Part shown: positions 1 to 8,803 of the stretch, piece after piece
Position numbering within the stretch: the stretch's first letter is position 1
How the letters are laid out: every line of letters begins with the position of its first letter
DNA from: CAZWAP01 sp964632005
Lineage (GTDB): Bacteria; Planctomycetota; Phycisphaerae; Sedimentisphaerales; Anaerobacaceae
DNA: 15,024 bases
Assembly (NCBI GenBank): GCA_964632005.1
Contig: CAZWAP010000052.1
Location: 1 to 15,024, forward strand
Direction of reading: 5' to 3'
The notes under the pieces: model-generated
Database searches by the model: none
What the model saw: the letters and a program-made list of their open reading frames with translations, nothing else
Told to the model about the DNA's origin: nothing
Translations under genes and position numbers: made by a program

Positions 1-67
1 TGTTCAAAATCCCCTGCTTACAACGAACGACTCCCCAAAAGTGGGTCGTCGCCAGTTGAGAAAGCCC

Positions 68-96
68 TTGAAAGTACCGCGTGTTTTTACTACTAT
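68..96 (+). promoter_or_regulatory. Predicted sigma70-type promoter for the propeller gene
   Basis: A TTGAAA -35 box (68-73) and a TACTAT -10 box (91-96) are separated by exactly 17 bases. Transcription would start near 103, giving a 5' UTR of about 95 bases before the TTG start at 198. Seen by eye only; one or two mismatches per box are easily met by chance, but position and spacing are right. Confidence 0.45.
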
Positions 97-180
97 AGGG
101 GTTAGATTTCATAGGAGTGCTTCAGGAAGAGTCCAAAGCACCCGCAAACGTTGTTCATAATGTCAAATGGGGAATCTGAA

Positions 181-190
181 GGAAGGAGGA
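181..190 (+). promoter_or_regulatory. Strong Shine-Dalgarno sequence fixing a TTG start
   Basis: GGAAGGAGGA contains the full AGGAGG core and ends seven bases before the TTG at 198. It is the main reason to accept a TTG start here: the following codons give a plausible signal peptide. Confidence 0.7.
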
Positions 191-197
191 TAGAGTC

Positions 198-3100
198 TTG
201 AGGGCCTGTCGATTTCATACGACCTTTGCCTGTTTCTTGGTGATTTCGCGCTTATTTGCGCCCGCGGGCGCTGCGCAGACGCCCCAGGAACTGGCCCGGC
301 ATATCCTCGACGCCACGGGCATCAAGGGCGGTTTGATCGTTCATTTTGGATGTGGCGACGGCCAACTAACGGTCGCACTTCGTGACAGCAATAGTTATTA
401 TGTGCACGGCCTTGATGCAGACATTGCAAGCGTGGACGCCGCGCGCGCATATATCAAATCCGAGGGTCTTTATGGCAATGCAGTGATGGTCGAACACTTT
501 GACGGTGACCACCTGCCTTATATAGACAACCTGGTCAACCTGCTCGTTTCGGAGCAACCCCTGCCCTTTGACGCCAATGAGATACTCCGAGTATTGGCTC
601 CCAATGGCGTGGCCTATGTCAAGGATGGCGCGGACTGGAGGACGACCGTAAAGCCGAGGCCGCCCGGGATCGACGACTGGACCCATCACCTTTACGACGC
701 CACCAACAACGCTGTATCGCACGATGTCACCGTGGACCCGCCGAAGCATTTTCAGTGGATTGGCAGCCCGAAATGGTCCCGCCACCATGACCGTATGGGC
801 AGTGTAACCGGATATGTTTCAGCTAACGGACGCAACTATTACGTGGTCGACGAAGGATCGAGAGTCTCTCCGCAGCTTCCGTCCAGCTGGAAACTCTATG
901 CCAGAGATGCTTTCAACGGCACCGTTCTCTGGTCGAAGCCGATCGGGGACTGGCTAATGCCGATGTGGCCGCTTTGGAGCGGACCAACCCAACTTGCAAG
1001 ACGCCTGGTAGCGGTGGGCGACGCGCTTTACGTGACTTTAGGTCTTGACGGCACCGGTCTTAGCAGGGTCGACGGGGCCACGGGCACCGTACTATGGACG
1101 AAACGTGACACGGTAATGACCGAAGAGATCATTTACTCCGATGGGGTGCTCTTTGTAGTGATCAAGGATGACCCCCCTGAGACGGGGTGGAATAGTTACA
1201 AGCCAGAACCGGTATGGCCGAAGCCTGCGAGTGACCACGTTGCTGCGCAGTTTCCGTGGGATGAACAGCCCAGGATAGTGGCCGCCATAGACCCCGATGA
1301 TGGTTCTATAAAGTGGGAGGTTTCGGCAGAAGTTGCTCCTATGACGCTGGCAGCGGATTCTAATGGCGTCTATTTCCACGATGGAACCAGCATCGTTTGC
1401 CTGGATAGAGCAGATGGGACCCGCAAGTGGACATCGGTCGCCATTGCAAGACAGGACCCGATGCCCCCAAGATTCGGGCCGACTCTGGTCGTACATGGTC
1501 ACTACATCCTGTTTGCAGGAGGCGATGCTAATCGGACAATCACGAGTCTCTCTGCCGAAACAGGAGAGATACTGTGGTCGTCGCAGAACCATCCTGTCTC
1601 GGGAGTTAACTGTCCATACGACTTATTCGTTATAAACGGACAAGCCTGGATGGGAGCAACCGCCCAGGGAGGCAGCAGCGGAAACTTCACGTCCTGGGAT
1701 CTGAGCACGGGAGCATCCACGCTTTGGCCCTCCGATACCGACATATTTTTTATGCACCACAGATGTCATAGAGCAATGGCCACCGTTAAATGGATTCTAC
1801 CTTCCAGAACAGGTATCGAATTCGTCGATACCACGACCGGGCATTGGATAGTTAACCACTGGACGCGCTCCGGGTGTAATTTCGGCCTTGTGCCTGCCAA
1901 CGGACTTATCTACATAACTCCGCACAACTGTACCTGTTACGTCCAGAGCAAGACTTATGGCTTTGCAGCCCTGGCGCCGGCCCGGCCAGATCACGATTAT
2001 CCCGACACTCCGCCGCCTGAGAGCCGCCTGATTCGTGGACCTGCTTATGGTGAGCCGCTCGGCCCGGATGCAGGGGCCGAGGACTGGCCCACATATCGCG
2101 GCGATCCGTTCCGCACAGGCTATATTAAGACGACTGTCCCGGCCGAGCTTGTCGAAGGCTGGGAAGCGACTATCGGCGGAAAGCTCTCTACAATGACAAT
2201 AGCCAACGGAAATGTTTATCTCGCTTCTGTCGATCAGCACACGCTCCGGGCGCTGAGCGAAGCTGACGGCCAGACTCGCTGGACGTTCACGGCGGGTGGA
2301 CGAATTGATTCACCGCCCACCATCCACAAAGGAAGAGTGATATTCGGCTGTGCCGACGGATACGTATACTGCCTGAGAGCGACAGATGGTGCTCTAATCT
2401 GGAAATTCCAGGCGGCACCGGAAAACCTCAGGATGACCTGTATGGAGCAGCTGGAATCGGTTTGGCCGCTTCACGGCAGTGTGCTTGTGATAAACGATGA
2501 GATTTACTGCGTCGCAGGAAGGCTGATGTTCCTGGACGGTGGTCTTCGATTCCTACGCATCGATCCCAACCAGGGCACCCTTATCGATGAGATAGTGCTC
2601 GACGAAAAAGACCCCCAGACGGGCAAAAACCTCCAGACACACGTAAAGAATATGAATATGCCTGTAGCTATGCCCGACATTCTCTCGAGCGACGGCGAAT
2701 GGGTCTTTATGCGGCAGCAGCGATTCGATATGCAGGGCAACCGCTACGAAATAACCCCGATCTCGAGCGACCCGGCTACGGTTGCCAAAGACCAATACGG
2801 CGTAGGAATCCACCTGTTCAGCAGCGTCGGCTTTCTCGATGATTCCTATATGCACCGGATATATTGGATCTGGGGCAGGACCTGGAATTGCGGCTCTACC
2901 TATGCCTGGAGTGGCAGGTATGCGCCGGCCGGTCGCGTTATGGCGATAGGACCAGACCGCGTGTACGGCTACGGTCGAAAAGACCAGTTCTTCAGGTGGT
3001 CTCTTCCTTTGGAGTACAAGCTCTTCTGTGCGGAAAAATACCCCGAAAGCCATAGCATCGAATACCACTGGAAAAATACGGAGATCCCCATCCTGGTTAA

Positions 3101-3875
3101 TGCCATTGTCCTGGCCGACCGGATACTCTGGGTGGCAGGCCCACCCGACCTGGTGGATGAGGTAAAGGCGTATAACTGGTGGTCTATGGATCCCTCCGAC
3201 CCGGGTTACGACCCGAGTATTCCGATAAACCTTTCCGAGCAAGACGCAGCTCTCAACGACCAAAGAGGCGGGCTTGTCCGAGCGGTTTCTATCGAGGACG
3301 GCAGCACCCTTGCCGAGTACACTCTCGAATCAATGCCTGTATGGGACGGCATGGTCGCCGCCAACGGCCGGCTTTATGTCGCTATGGCCAACGGCAAGGT
3401 AAAGTGCTTCAAAGGAACGAATTATCCGCCGAAGGTCGATGCAGGCGAAGATATGGTCACCTGGTCAGGTCGTGAGGTACAACTGGCCCCTGCTGTTGTC
3501 AATAACTCCGATCCGCCCACGGACTTGACCTATTCCTGGGTCGCCGAGCCGGCCGACGGCGTCGTGTTCGATCCCAACGAATTCGTTGAAGCTCCAACGG
3601 TCGTGATTACCAAGGATACCGACAACCCGTCCACGGTTACGCTGAGGCTTGTCGTTAACAATGTGGGCCAGCCGCCTGAGAAAGCCGTGGAAGATTCTAT
3701 GACGATTGACGTGTACGATGACGCGTGCCTGGCTGCCATCGGCAAAAGCCTGGCACCGGAAATCGCTCGGGTAGACCTTGACCACAACTGCGTTGTCAAC
3801 TTTGCAGATTTTGCACTGATGGCCACAGGGTGGCTTGACAGCTACTCATTGACGGAACCGATTGCCAAGCCTTGA
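198..3875 (+). CDS. Secreted methyltransferase-like / PQQ-type beta-propeller protein with PKD-like and dockerin-like C-terminus
   Basis: A 1225-residue exported protein. Residues 1 to about 26 form a signal peptide ending near AGAA. Residues about 30-150 resemble a class I SAM-dependent methyltransferase: a glycine-rich loop FGCGDG at 50-55 and the acidic strand end GLDAD at 71-75. Two PQQ/BamB-like propeller regions follow, about 155-600 and 628-1070, with recurrent blade ends such as NGTVLW, TGTVLW, TGEILW and DGALIW; the second opens with DWPTYRGD. A PKD/Ig-like domain covers about 1076-1172, then YDDAC (1173-1177) and a dockerin-like calcium loop beginning DLDHNC at 1193. Large propeller proteins of this build are familiar in Planctomycetes; I know no proven function. 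The start is TTG, supported by a strong ribosome binding site. The peptidase gene follows after 68 bases and may be co-transcribed. Methyltransferase activity outside the cytoplasm is doubtful, so the domain may only bind ligand or be structural. Confidence 0.85.
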   Translation: MRACRFHTTFACFLVISRLFAPAGAAQTPQELARHILDATGIKGGLIVHFGCGDGQLTVALRDSNSYYVHGLDADIASVDAARAYIKSEGLYGNAVMVEHFDGDHLPYIDNLVNLLVSEQPLPFDANEILRVLAPNGVAYVKDGADWRTTVKPRPPGIDDWTHHLYDATNNAVSHDVTVDPPKHFQWIGSPKWSRHHDRMGSVTGYVSANGRNYYVVDEGSRVSPQLPSSWKLYARDAFNGTVLWSKPIGDWLMPMWPLWSGPTQLARRLVAVGDALYVTLGLDGTGLSRVDGATGTVLWTKRDTVMTEEIIYSDGVLFVVIKDDPPETGWNSYKPEPVWPKPASDHVAAQFPWDEQPRIVAAIDPDDGSIKWEVSAEVAPMTLAADSNGVYFHDGTSIVCLDRADGTRKWTSVAIARQDPMPPRFGPTLVVHGHYILFAGGDANRTITSLSAETGEILWSSQNHPVSGVNCPYDLFVINGQAWMGATAQGGSSGNFTSWDLSTGASTLWPSDTDIFFMHHRCHRAMATVKWILPSRTGIEFVDTTTGHWIVNHWTRSGCNFGLVPANGLIYITPHNCTCYVQSKTYGFAALAPARPDHDYPDTPPPESRLIRGPAYGEPLGPDAGAEDWPTYRGDPFRTGYIKTTVPAELVEGWEATIGGKLSTMTIANGNVYLASVDQHTLRALSEADGQTRWTFTAGGRIDSPPTIHKGRVIFGCADGYVYCLRATDGALIWKFQAAPENLRMTCMEQLESVWPLHGSVLVINDEIYCVAGRLMFLDGGLRFLRIDPNQGTLIDEIVLDEKDPQTGKNLQTHVKNMNMPVAMPDILSSDGEWVFMRQQRFDMQGNRYEITPISSDPATVAKDQYGVGIHLFSSVGFLDDSYMHRIYWIWGRTWNCGSTYAWSGRYAPAGRVMAIGPDRVYGYGRKDQFFRWSLPLEYKLFCAEKYPESHSIEYHWKNTEIPILVNAIVLADRILWVAGPPDLVDEVKAYNWWSMDPSDPGYDPSIPINLSEQDAALNDQRGGLVRAVSIEDGSTLAEYTLESMPVWDGMVAANGRLYVAMANGKVKCFKGTNYPPKVDAGEDMVTWSGREVQLAPAVVNNSDPPTDLTYSWVAEPADGVVFDPNEFVEAPTVVITKDTDNPSTVTLRLVVNNVGQPPEKAVEDSMTIDVYDDACLAAIGKSLAPEIARVDLDHNCVVNFADFALMATGWLDSYSLTEPIAKP
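3432..3866 (+). repeat. PKD-YDDAC-dockerin cassette, copy 1 (uninterrupted)
   Basis: This part of the propeller gene encodes a module shared with the next gene: a VDAG.DMVTWSG opening, a WSADPAD-like strand, a VVNN..PP segment, YDDAC and a dockerin-like loop ending in a WL helix. At DNA level a 17-base stretch is identical in the two genes (3450-3466 and 5036-5052). Here the PKD-like domain is continuous. Confidence 0.75.
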
Positions 3876-3943
3876 CCCTGACTTGCATAACCGCTGGTGA
3901 ATTTTGACCCTACTTCATTACTTGATTTACCGAGGGGAATAAG

Positions 3944-6900
3944 ATGACTGCGCAAGACCGAATCAGAACAGCCTTAACTGTTGCTGTCATAGTGGCGTCG
4001 ATCGGCGCTATTGCCGGGTCGGCTCGGGCAAGGTTGCTCGTTTACGAACCGTTTGACTACCCGGAGGGGATACTTACCGCCCGGGGTGGTGCTTTAGGCA
4101 CGACAGGTAGCTGGTACAGCTATGACACCATTACCGGTGATGGCAAAACCCACGATTGGTACGTCCACCCGGAAGGCACGACTTCGGGCGTGGGCCTTTC
4201 GGGCGCGAACCCTTCGGTCGAACCTTTGGGTATGCATCGATTCGATGGTACGGTCGATAACCTGCCGACCTCGGGCGGTTATGCGGGGCTTTGGGGCGCG
4301 GACGACTGGGCCGACCCCGATGGTCCCAATACCGGCGAGCCAGGCCGTTACCTGGATGCTCACATCTCGCTGGATCCCAGCGTGACCGCGATGTTCCAAT
4401 CCGGCGCCACCACCTGGTTCAGCTATGTGGCGGTCCGTGGCTGGGACCGCAACGAGGAAACACCCAATCTTACCATCGGAACCGATCCTACCCCAAATGA
4501 GTCCCGCGGCGCTTCGTTGACCAACAACGGCAACGGCATCGGCACGGGCGGCGGCCCGCCGCGCGATAACAGGACCCACGTCTACCCTATGTTTTTTGAA
4601 AATGGAAACGTCCACAATCTCCACGGGGCGTGGAGCGGGACGTGGAATGACTCTGCATTCACAGTGCCTGAAGATGGCAGGATGGACTGGCAAGAGTTGG
4701 ATGGCGACGGTTATTTCGGTCCAGCCAATATTGTGGTCGGCAAGATCGAATGGGACGCCGATACAGGCGGAGAGGATATTATCTCTGTGGTCCGTTTCCT
4801 GGAGACGGACGAGCTAACCGAAGCGAACTTCAACGCTATGATAGCCGCCAACCCCAACCTTTCGAGCGCCAACTGGGACCCGGCCAACAAGCCGAACCTC
4901 GACCAGAGCCAGTTTGATACCCTTAATCTCGCAGGCTGCAAGTTTTTTGTCGACGAGGTCCGCATCGCCACGACGTTCGAAGAGGTGGTCGGGGGTGTCA
5001 GTGATACGCGCGATCCGGATGTGGACGCCGGGGTCGATATGGTCACCTGGTCGGGCCAGCCGGTTCAATTGGACCCGAACGTCGTTAACAACGATGTGCC
5101 GCCATTGACCTTCGCCTGGAGTGCGGACCCTGCTGATAACGTTGTGTTCGAGCCCGGCGCCGAGGTCGAGGCTCCAGCGGTTACGATTATCAAACCCGGC
5201 TTGGTTACGACTTCAATCCCGATCAACAATGCCGGCTTCGAGAATCCGGTATTGGCGGACGGCAGATGGGAAAGCTCTCCGCCTGCCTGGACAGATGGTT
5301 ACTACGACCTGGCGGAACCCGGGGTGTGGGTGGTTGGCGAGGCCGAGGCCGGCGTCTATAACCCGACCGCCGCTGACGGCTACGGCGGAGTCGCCCCGGA
5401 GGGGGATAATGTGGCGTTTACCACGGGCGGCCCCGGCCGGGACAAAGGTCTAAGTCAGGTTCTCTCGGCCACCCTCCAGGCAAATACGCGGTACGAATTG
5501 AGCGCATTGGTAGGCAACCCATATCTGTTCAACGGAAGCAGCCCCGCTGGCGACTATCGCATCGAGTTGCTGGCCGGCGGCGCCCTGCTGGCCTCGGATA
5601 CCGGGCCTTCCCCTGCTGATGACACGACGTGGAAGACGGTCAGCCTGGTTTACGAGTCCGGCGAAAACCCGGCCCGGCTCGGCGAGCCACTGGAGATTCG
5701 GCTGCTTGCGGTTAACCTGCCCGATCTCCAAAGAGAAGTGGATTTTGATGACGTCCAGCTTATCGCCGAAGGGCCTGCTCCCGACCCGTATGTTGTCAAA
5801 CTAACCCTCGCAGTTAACAACGAAGGCAATCCGCCCGCGTATGCTGTGACAGACGACCTGACGATCAGCGTATACGATGACGCCTGTGGGGCCACGAAGG
5901 CCGTCGGCATCGGAACGGATCACCCCGGCGACTTCAATAAAGACTGTATTACAGACTACCAGGACCTCGCCGAGCTGGCTGCAAAATGGCTTGCTTACAC
6001 CGGCTTAGCAGCACCGATCGTTGCCCCGGTTACCGTTGTTGTGCCAGATGTAACGGGCATCAGCGAATCAGAGGCACAAAGCATATTGGCAGATTCAGGT
6101 TTAACAACCAGTTCAACCTACGAATATGACGAATCGGTCCCGTTAAATGATGTCATCACTCAAGACCCGCCAGCTGGTAGGAAAGTTATTGCCGGCAGCA
6201 ACGTGAGCCTGGTTGTCTCAATGGGGCCGCCTCCTGTTTCCGAGATAGCTATTGCAGATGTTTACCTGGCGCAGACACACGTGCTCAGACCGGATGATCC
6301 GCTCTTCAAGTTGGTCGGTAACCGGCCTGCGCTGCTCAAGGTACAGGTCGTAGGGCCCAAGGGAAGCTACGCGCCGCCGGTAACGGCCGTTCTGCAGCTC
6401 GGTGACGAAAGCACCACACTTACGCTCGATGGTCCCGAGATGTTGCCGACCTTCTTTGAGGGACGGCTGGGAAAGGTGAACCATCAGTTTGAAGACAGCT
6501 TTACGACGCTCATCCCGGCTGAGTGGGTACAACCCGGATTGAGCATCACGGTGACAGCCGGTGACGACACTGTCACGCACGACATTAGGGTCGGGGCGCC
6601 AACGGTGGTGAAGATGAAGATGTTTGACGTTCACTACTTCGGGTTAGGCAGCGCGGACTATCCAGCCGGCGCTTTCGAGGAGCTGGAGGCCAAGTGGCCG
6701 GTTTCCGATCTGAGGATAGAGCGTGTACGAGGCATCAATTTTTACGAGCTGGTGGTCCCCGCCCGCGGCGGTGCCCCCCACGTACGTGTAACGTCCAAGC
6801 AGGATTACACGGACCAGACCGGCCTTCCCTTCGATGGCGAGCAGGCCGCTGCGCTTCAATGGGTCGAGGCACTGTCGGCCTCCGGCGGCAACTTTGATGT

Positions 6901-7810
6901 CGCGATGCAATATATCAATATCATCGGCGTGCCAGCCGGCGGTCAGGCCGGCGGTTTTGACGGCGTCGGCGCCGTCAATGTCGGTATACTCAACCACGAG
7001 CTCGGCCACGCCCTGTCCCTGCCGCACTGGGGCGACAATCCCAGCTACCCCTACAAGGGCGAAATGTATGGTATCGAACCTCAACCTGACGTGTACAAGG
7101 GAACGCACGTCGGTCCGACCTGGGCCTTCGATTTGCCATCTATGACATTCATTCCCCCAACCGTGCAGGAAAATTCGGTCGGCGGAGTGGTTGGATGTTA
7201 CAAGAAAAGCCCGATGCAGGGCGGAGGTACCGGCGACCAGGAGCAGGGTTTCTTCTTTAGACACTTCTCAGACTACGGCGTCAACAAGATGCAGAGTTAC
7301 CTCGAAGGGAAGGTCGCGGTCTTAAGAGACGGCAAGTATTATAAGTGGAACGACCAAGACGGCGACTACACCAAGCCTGTTACCAGCGACGGCGTTCGCT
7401 ATCCGATCGAAGAAGACGTCCAGGTCATCTCCGTCATGGCATCCACGACCTTGTCGGATATGAACGTCAACATGGTCTATCCGCCCATCGGTCCTTATGA
7501 GGGCAACCTCATCCTGACTTTCGATCCGACCAACGCCGCGGATAGGGCGCTTGCCGACGCAATTTTCTGCCCGAGTGGTGGCTGTGACTTCAGCCTTCGC
7601 GTGGTACAGGGCGGTCAAGAGAAGACCTATATGCTGCCGGCGAGCGGTATCGAGGGGAGCCCCTATTCGACATCCACCCTGAAGACGGCGGCCGTTAACC
7701 TGCGTGCAAGTGATGGCTCCGTGACCCGGGTCGAGCTTCTGCTTACGCCCGACGCGGAGAAGAACGGCTTGCCCGCTGACCCTGAGGTGCTCTACGTGTG
7801 GAGTGACTGA
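3944..7810 (+). CDS. Secreted multidomain M66 (StcE-like) zinc metallopeptidase with PKD-like, dockerin-like and PASTA domains
   Basis: A 1288-residue exported protein. ATG at 3944 has GAGGGG six bases upstream. Residues 1 to about 29 form a signal peptide. About 31-345 look like a LamG-type domain (LLVYEPFDYP opening). A PKD-like domain starts at about 357 and is split by a galactose-binding-like domain at about 425-612. YDDAC and a dockerin-like loop (GDFNKDC, 662-668) follow, then a PASTA domain at about 697-762 and an M66-like region at about 765-1165. The zinc motif HELGHALSLPH is at 1018-1028: ligands His1018, His1022, His1028 and catalytic Glu1019. Further agreement with my memory of StcE includes a PVS.L..... 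strand before the motif, TWAFD...FIPP after it, and a KWN segment near 1134. StcE cleaves mucin-type O-glycoproteins; the substrate here is inferred. The neighbouring fucosidase suits a glycoprotein substrate. The last 120 residues are unassigned. Confidence 0.85.
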   Translation: MTAQDRIRTALTVAVIVASIGAIAGSARARLLVYEPFDYPEGILTARGGALGTTGSWYSYDTITGDGKTHDWYVHPEGTTSGVGLSGANPSVEPLGMHRFDGTVDNLPTSGGYAGLWGADDWADPDGPNTGEPGRYLDAHISLDPSVTAMFQSGATTWFSYVAVRGWDRNEETPNLTIGTDPTPNESRGASLTNNGNGIGTGGGPPRDNRTHVYPMFFENGNVHNLHGAWSGTWNDSAFTVPEDGRMDWQELDGDGYFGPANIVVGKIEWDADTGGEDIISVVRFLETDELTEANFNAMIAANPNLSSANWDPANKPNLDQSQFDTLNLAGCKFFVDEVRIATTFEEVVGGVSDTRDPDVDAGVDMVTWSGQPVQLDPNVVNNDVPPLTFAWSADPADNVVFEPGAEVEAPAVTIIKPGLVTTSIPINNAGFENPVLADGRWESSPPAWTDGYYDLAEPGVWVVGEAEAGVYNPTAADGYGGVAPEGDNVAFTTGGPGRDKGLSQVLSATLQANTRYELSALVGNPYLFNGSSPAGDYRIELLAGGALLASDTGPSPADDTTWKTVSLVYESGENPARLGEPLEIRLLAVNLPDLQREVDFDDVQLIAEGPAPDPYVVKLTLAVNNEGNPPAYAVTDDLTISVYDDACGATKAVGIGTDHPGDFNKDCITDYQDLAELAAKWLAYTGLAAPIVAPVTVVVPDVTGISESEAQSILADSGLTTSSTYEYDESVPLNDVITQDPPAGRKVIAGSNVSLVVSMGPPPVSEIAIADVYLAQTHVLRPDDPLFKLVGNRPALLKVQVVGPKGSYAPPVTAVLQLGDESTTLTLDGPEMLPTFFEGRLGKVNHQFEDSFTTLIPAEWVQPGLSITVTAGDDTVTHDIRVGAPTVVKMKMFDVHYFGLGSADYPAGAFEELEAKWPVSDLRIERVRGINFYELVVPARGGAPHVRVTSKQDYTDQTGLPFDGEQAAALQWVEALSASGGNFDVAMQYINIIGVPAGGQAGGFDGVGAVNVGILNHELGHALSLPHWGDNPSYPYKGEMYGIEPQPDVYKGTHVGPTWAFDLPSMTFIPPTVQENSVGGVVGCYKKSPMQGGGTGDQEQGFFFRHFSDYGVNKMQSYLEGKVAVLRDGKYYKWNDQDGDYTKPVTSDGVRYPIEEDVQVISVMASTTLSDMNVNMVYPPIGPYEGNLILTFDPTNAADRALADAIFCPSGGCDFSLRVVQGGQEKTYMLPASGIEGSPYSTSTLKTAAVNLRASDGSVTRVELLLTPDAEKNGLPADPEVLYVWSD
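5009..6016 (+). repeat. PKD-YDDAC-dockerin cassette, copy 2 (interrupted by a nested domain)
   Basis: This is the same module as in the upstream gene, but the PKD-like half ending near VTIIK (about 5200) is separated from its continuation VKLTLAVNN (about 5797) by roughly 190 residues. The inserted part has a galactose-binding/CBM-like look: NAGFENP start, TRYELSA strand, WKTVSLVYE, and FDDVQL end. After the dockerin-like loop the text WLAYTGLAAPI matches the position of the C-terminal end of copy 1 (WLDSYSLTEPI). Confidence 0.7.
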
Positions 7811-7925
7811 CGCGACTGCACTCCGTACCGAGCCGGCACGAGCTTCAACTGGAAAGGCAGCTGGGTGGACGTGGCGGTTTTAATCCCGAAATTGCTTTTG
7901 ACTCGAACACAGGAAAGACTGGCTA
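7811..7925. other. Intergenic stretch before the GH116 remnant
   Basis: No frame here extends recognisably into the remnant and no clear promoter or terminator is visible. It may be decayed upstream sequence of the GH116 gene, but I cannot show that. Confidence 0.3.
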
Positions 7926-8564
7926 TTGCGGCGAATTTATAGAAACGTTGCGGTAGACGGACAATCAGGTGTTATACTACGCACCTGGCGTGAGCGCCAG
8001 ATGTCTGAGAACGACGCTTTTCTACGCCGAAACTATAAGGCGGTGAAAAAAGCGATGGACTATCTGGGCAATACCTATGATGCCGATAGAGACGGCATCC
8101 TGAGTGGTGGACAGCCAGACGCGCTCGATGCAAAGTGGTACGGCAAGATAACCTGGCTGAGCCTTTACTGCGGAGCTTCTTTACGTGCCACTTACGAATG
8201 TGTGGCTACTTTACTTATGATGTGGCACGGTTTGACGTACAGGGGCCTGGCTCATACACGAACGGTTCGCGAGCGCTACCACCGCTCCAAACGTAACCCC
8301 TGGAACGAGGTCGACTGTGGTAGTCATTACGCCCGTTCGGTGGCCAGTTATGGATTATTCGTCGGCATTTGTGGTTTCGAGTACCATGGCCCGAAAGGCT
8401 ATCTCGCGTTTTCGCCCAGACTTACACCGGAGAGCTTGCGGGTGACATTTGCTTCTGCCCAGGGCTGGGGAACCTCTTCACGAATCCACACAAATTGCGA
8501 AGAGGCACCGACGCTCGAAACGGAACCAGCGCGAATTCGTAGTGGCAGGGCCCCAGGGTCCTGA
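7926..8564 (+). pseudogene. Remnant of a GH116-type glycoside hydrolase (internal deletion)
   Basis: The open frame (212 codons, TTG at 7926, no convincing ribosome binding site) reads like the C-terminal catalytic part of GH116/GBA2-type enzymes: DGQSGVILRTWRE, FLRRNYKAVKKAMDYL, DADRDGILSGGQPDALDAKWYGKI, then RYHRSKRNPWNEVDCGSHYARS, GFEYHGPKGY and FSPRLTPE. GH116 members have beta-glucosidase-like activities on beta-glycosides. An intact member is several hundred residues longer. The N-terminal domain is absent. Between SLRA (ending about 8188) and YECVA the usual stretch of well over 100 residues is missing, yet the frame is kept. After about residue 180 (GWGT) the expected ending is lost and the frame runs out in arginine-rich text. 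It is probably non-functional. Family identity is from memory; the deletion follows from the abrupt joining of two separated family blocks. Confidence 0.7.
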
Positions 8565-8722
8565 ATTCGAGTTCCGCCAGATGGAGCTGCGGCGCGGTCT
8601 ATTCCAAGGACCGGGTGCGCGGGCAATGCGGTAAAACATAGCAAGAGAAATTCAGGTGTAAGCTGACCAAAAATGAGACAAGGGGGACTGTGTTGGTGAA
8701 ATCGCAAAGCCTGAACGGCGTA
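8565..8722. other. Intergenic stretch upstream of the fucosidase
   Basis: I see no gene. The fucosidase frame is open leftwards to a GTG at 8690, next to an AGGGGG at 8681-8686, but translation from there would put about 38 residues before the lipoprotein signal, so I treat this as leader DNA. No well-spaced promoter was found. Confidence 0.35.
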
Positions 8723-8757
8723 TCACGATTGCTTGGATTCGGTCTCTTGAATCGTGA
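8723..8757. promoter_or_regulatory. Inverted repeat upstream of the fucosidase, possible operator
   Basis: TCACGATT (8723-8730) and AATCGTGA (8750-8757) are perfect inverted copies with 19 bases between, 46 bases before the fucosidase ATG. A nested GATTC...GAATC pair (8736-8740 and 8749-8753) offers an alternative hairpin. It could be a regulator site or an RNA structure in the leader. Confidence 0.3.
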
Positions 8758-8790
8758 CGTAGAGAAATCAGCGCATAATATGAGGTCCAA

Positions 8791-8795
8791 AGGAG
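8791..8795 (+). promoter_or_regulatory. Ribosome binding site fixing the fucosidase start
   Basis: AGGAG lies eight bases before the ATG at 8804. It supports that start over the upstream GTG at 8690 and ATG at 8780 in the same frame. Confidence 0.6.
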
Positions 8796-8803
8796 AACGG
8801 CGC

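Noticed and set aside
27..49. Hairpin ACGACTC/GGGTCGT, possible terminator of a gene to the left
   Set aside because: The stem needs a wobble pair and there is no T-run after it.
2553..3263. Minus-strand open frame of 236 codons
   Set aside because: It is antisense to the propeller gene and contains no recognisable motif; a shadow of high-G+C coding sequence.
3872..3911. TTGACCCT occurring twice, 32 bases apart, between the first two genes
   Set aside because: The repeat is only eight bases; the first overlaps a stop codon and neither has a -10 box at good spacing.
8690..8803. Extended fucosidase start at GTG 8690
   Set aside because: The frame is open and a purine-rich run precedes it, but it would put about 38 residues before a clean lipoprotein signal that has its own better placed ribosome binding site.
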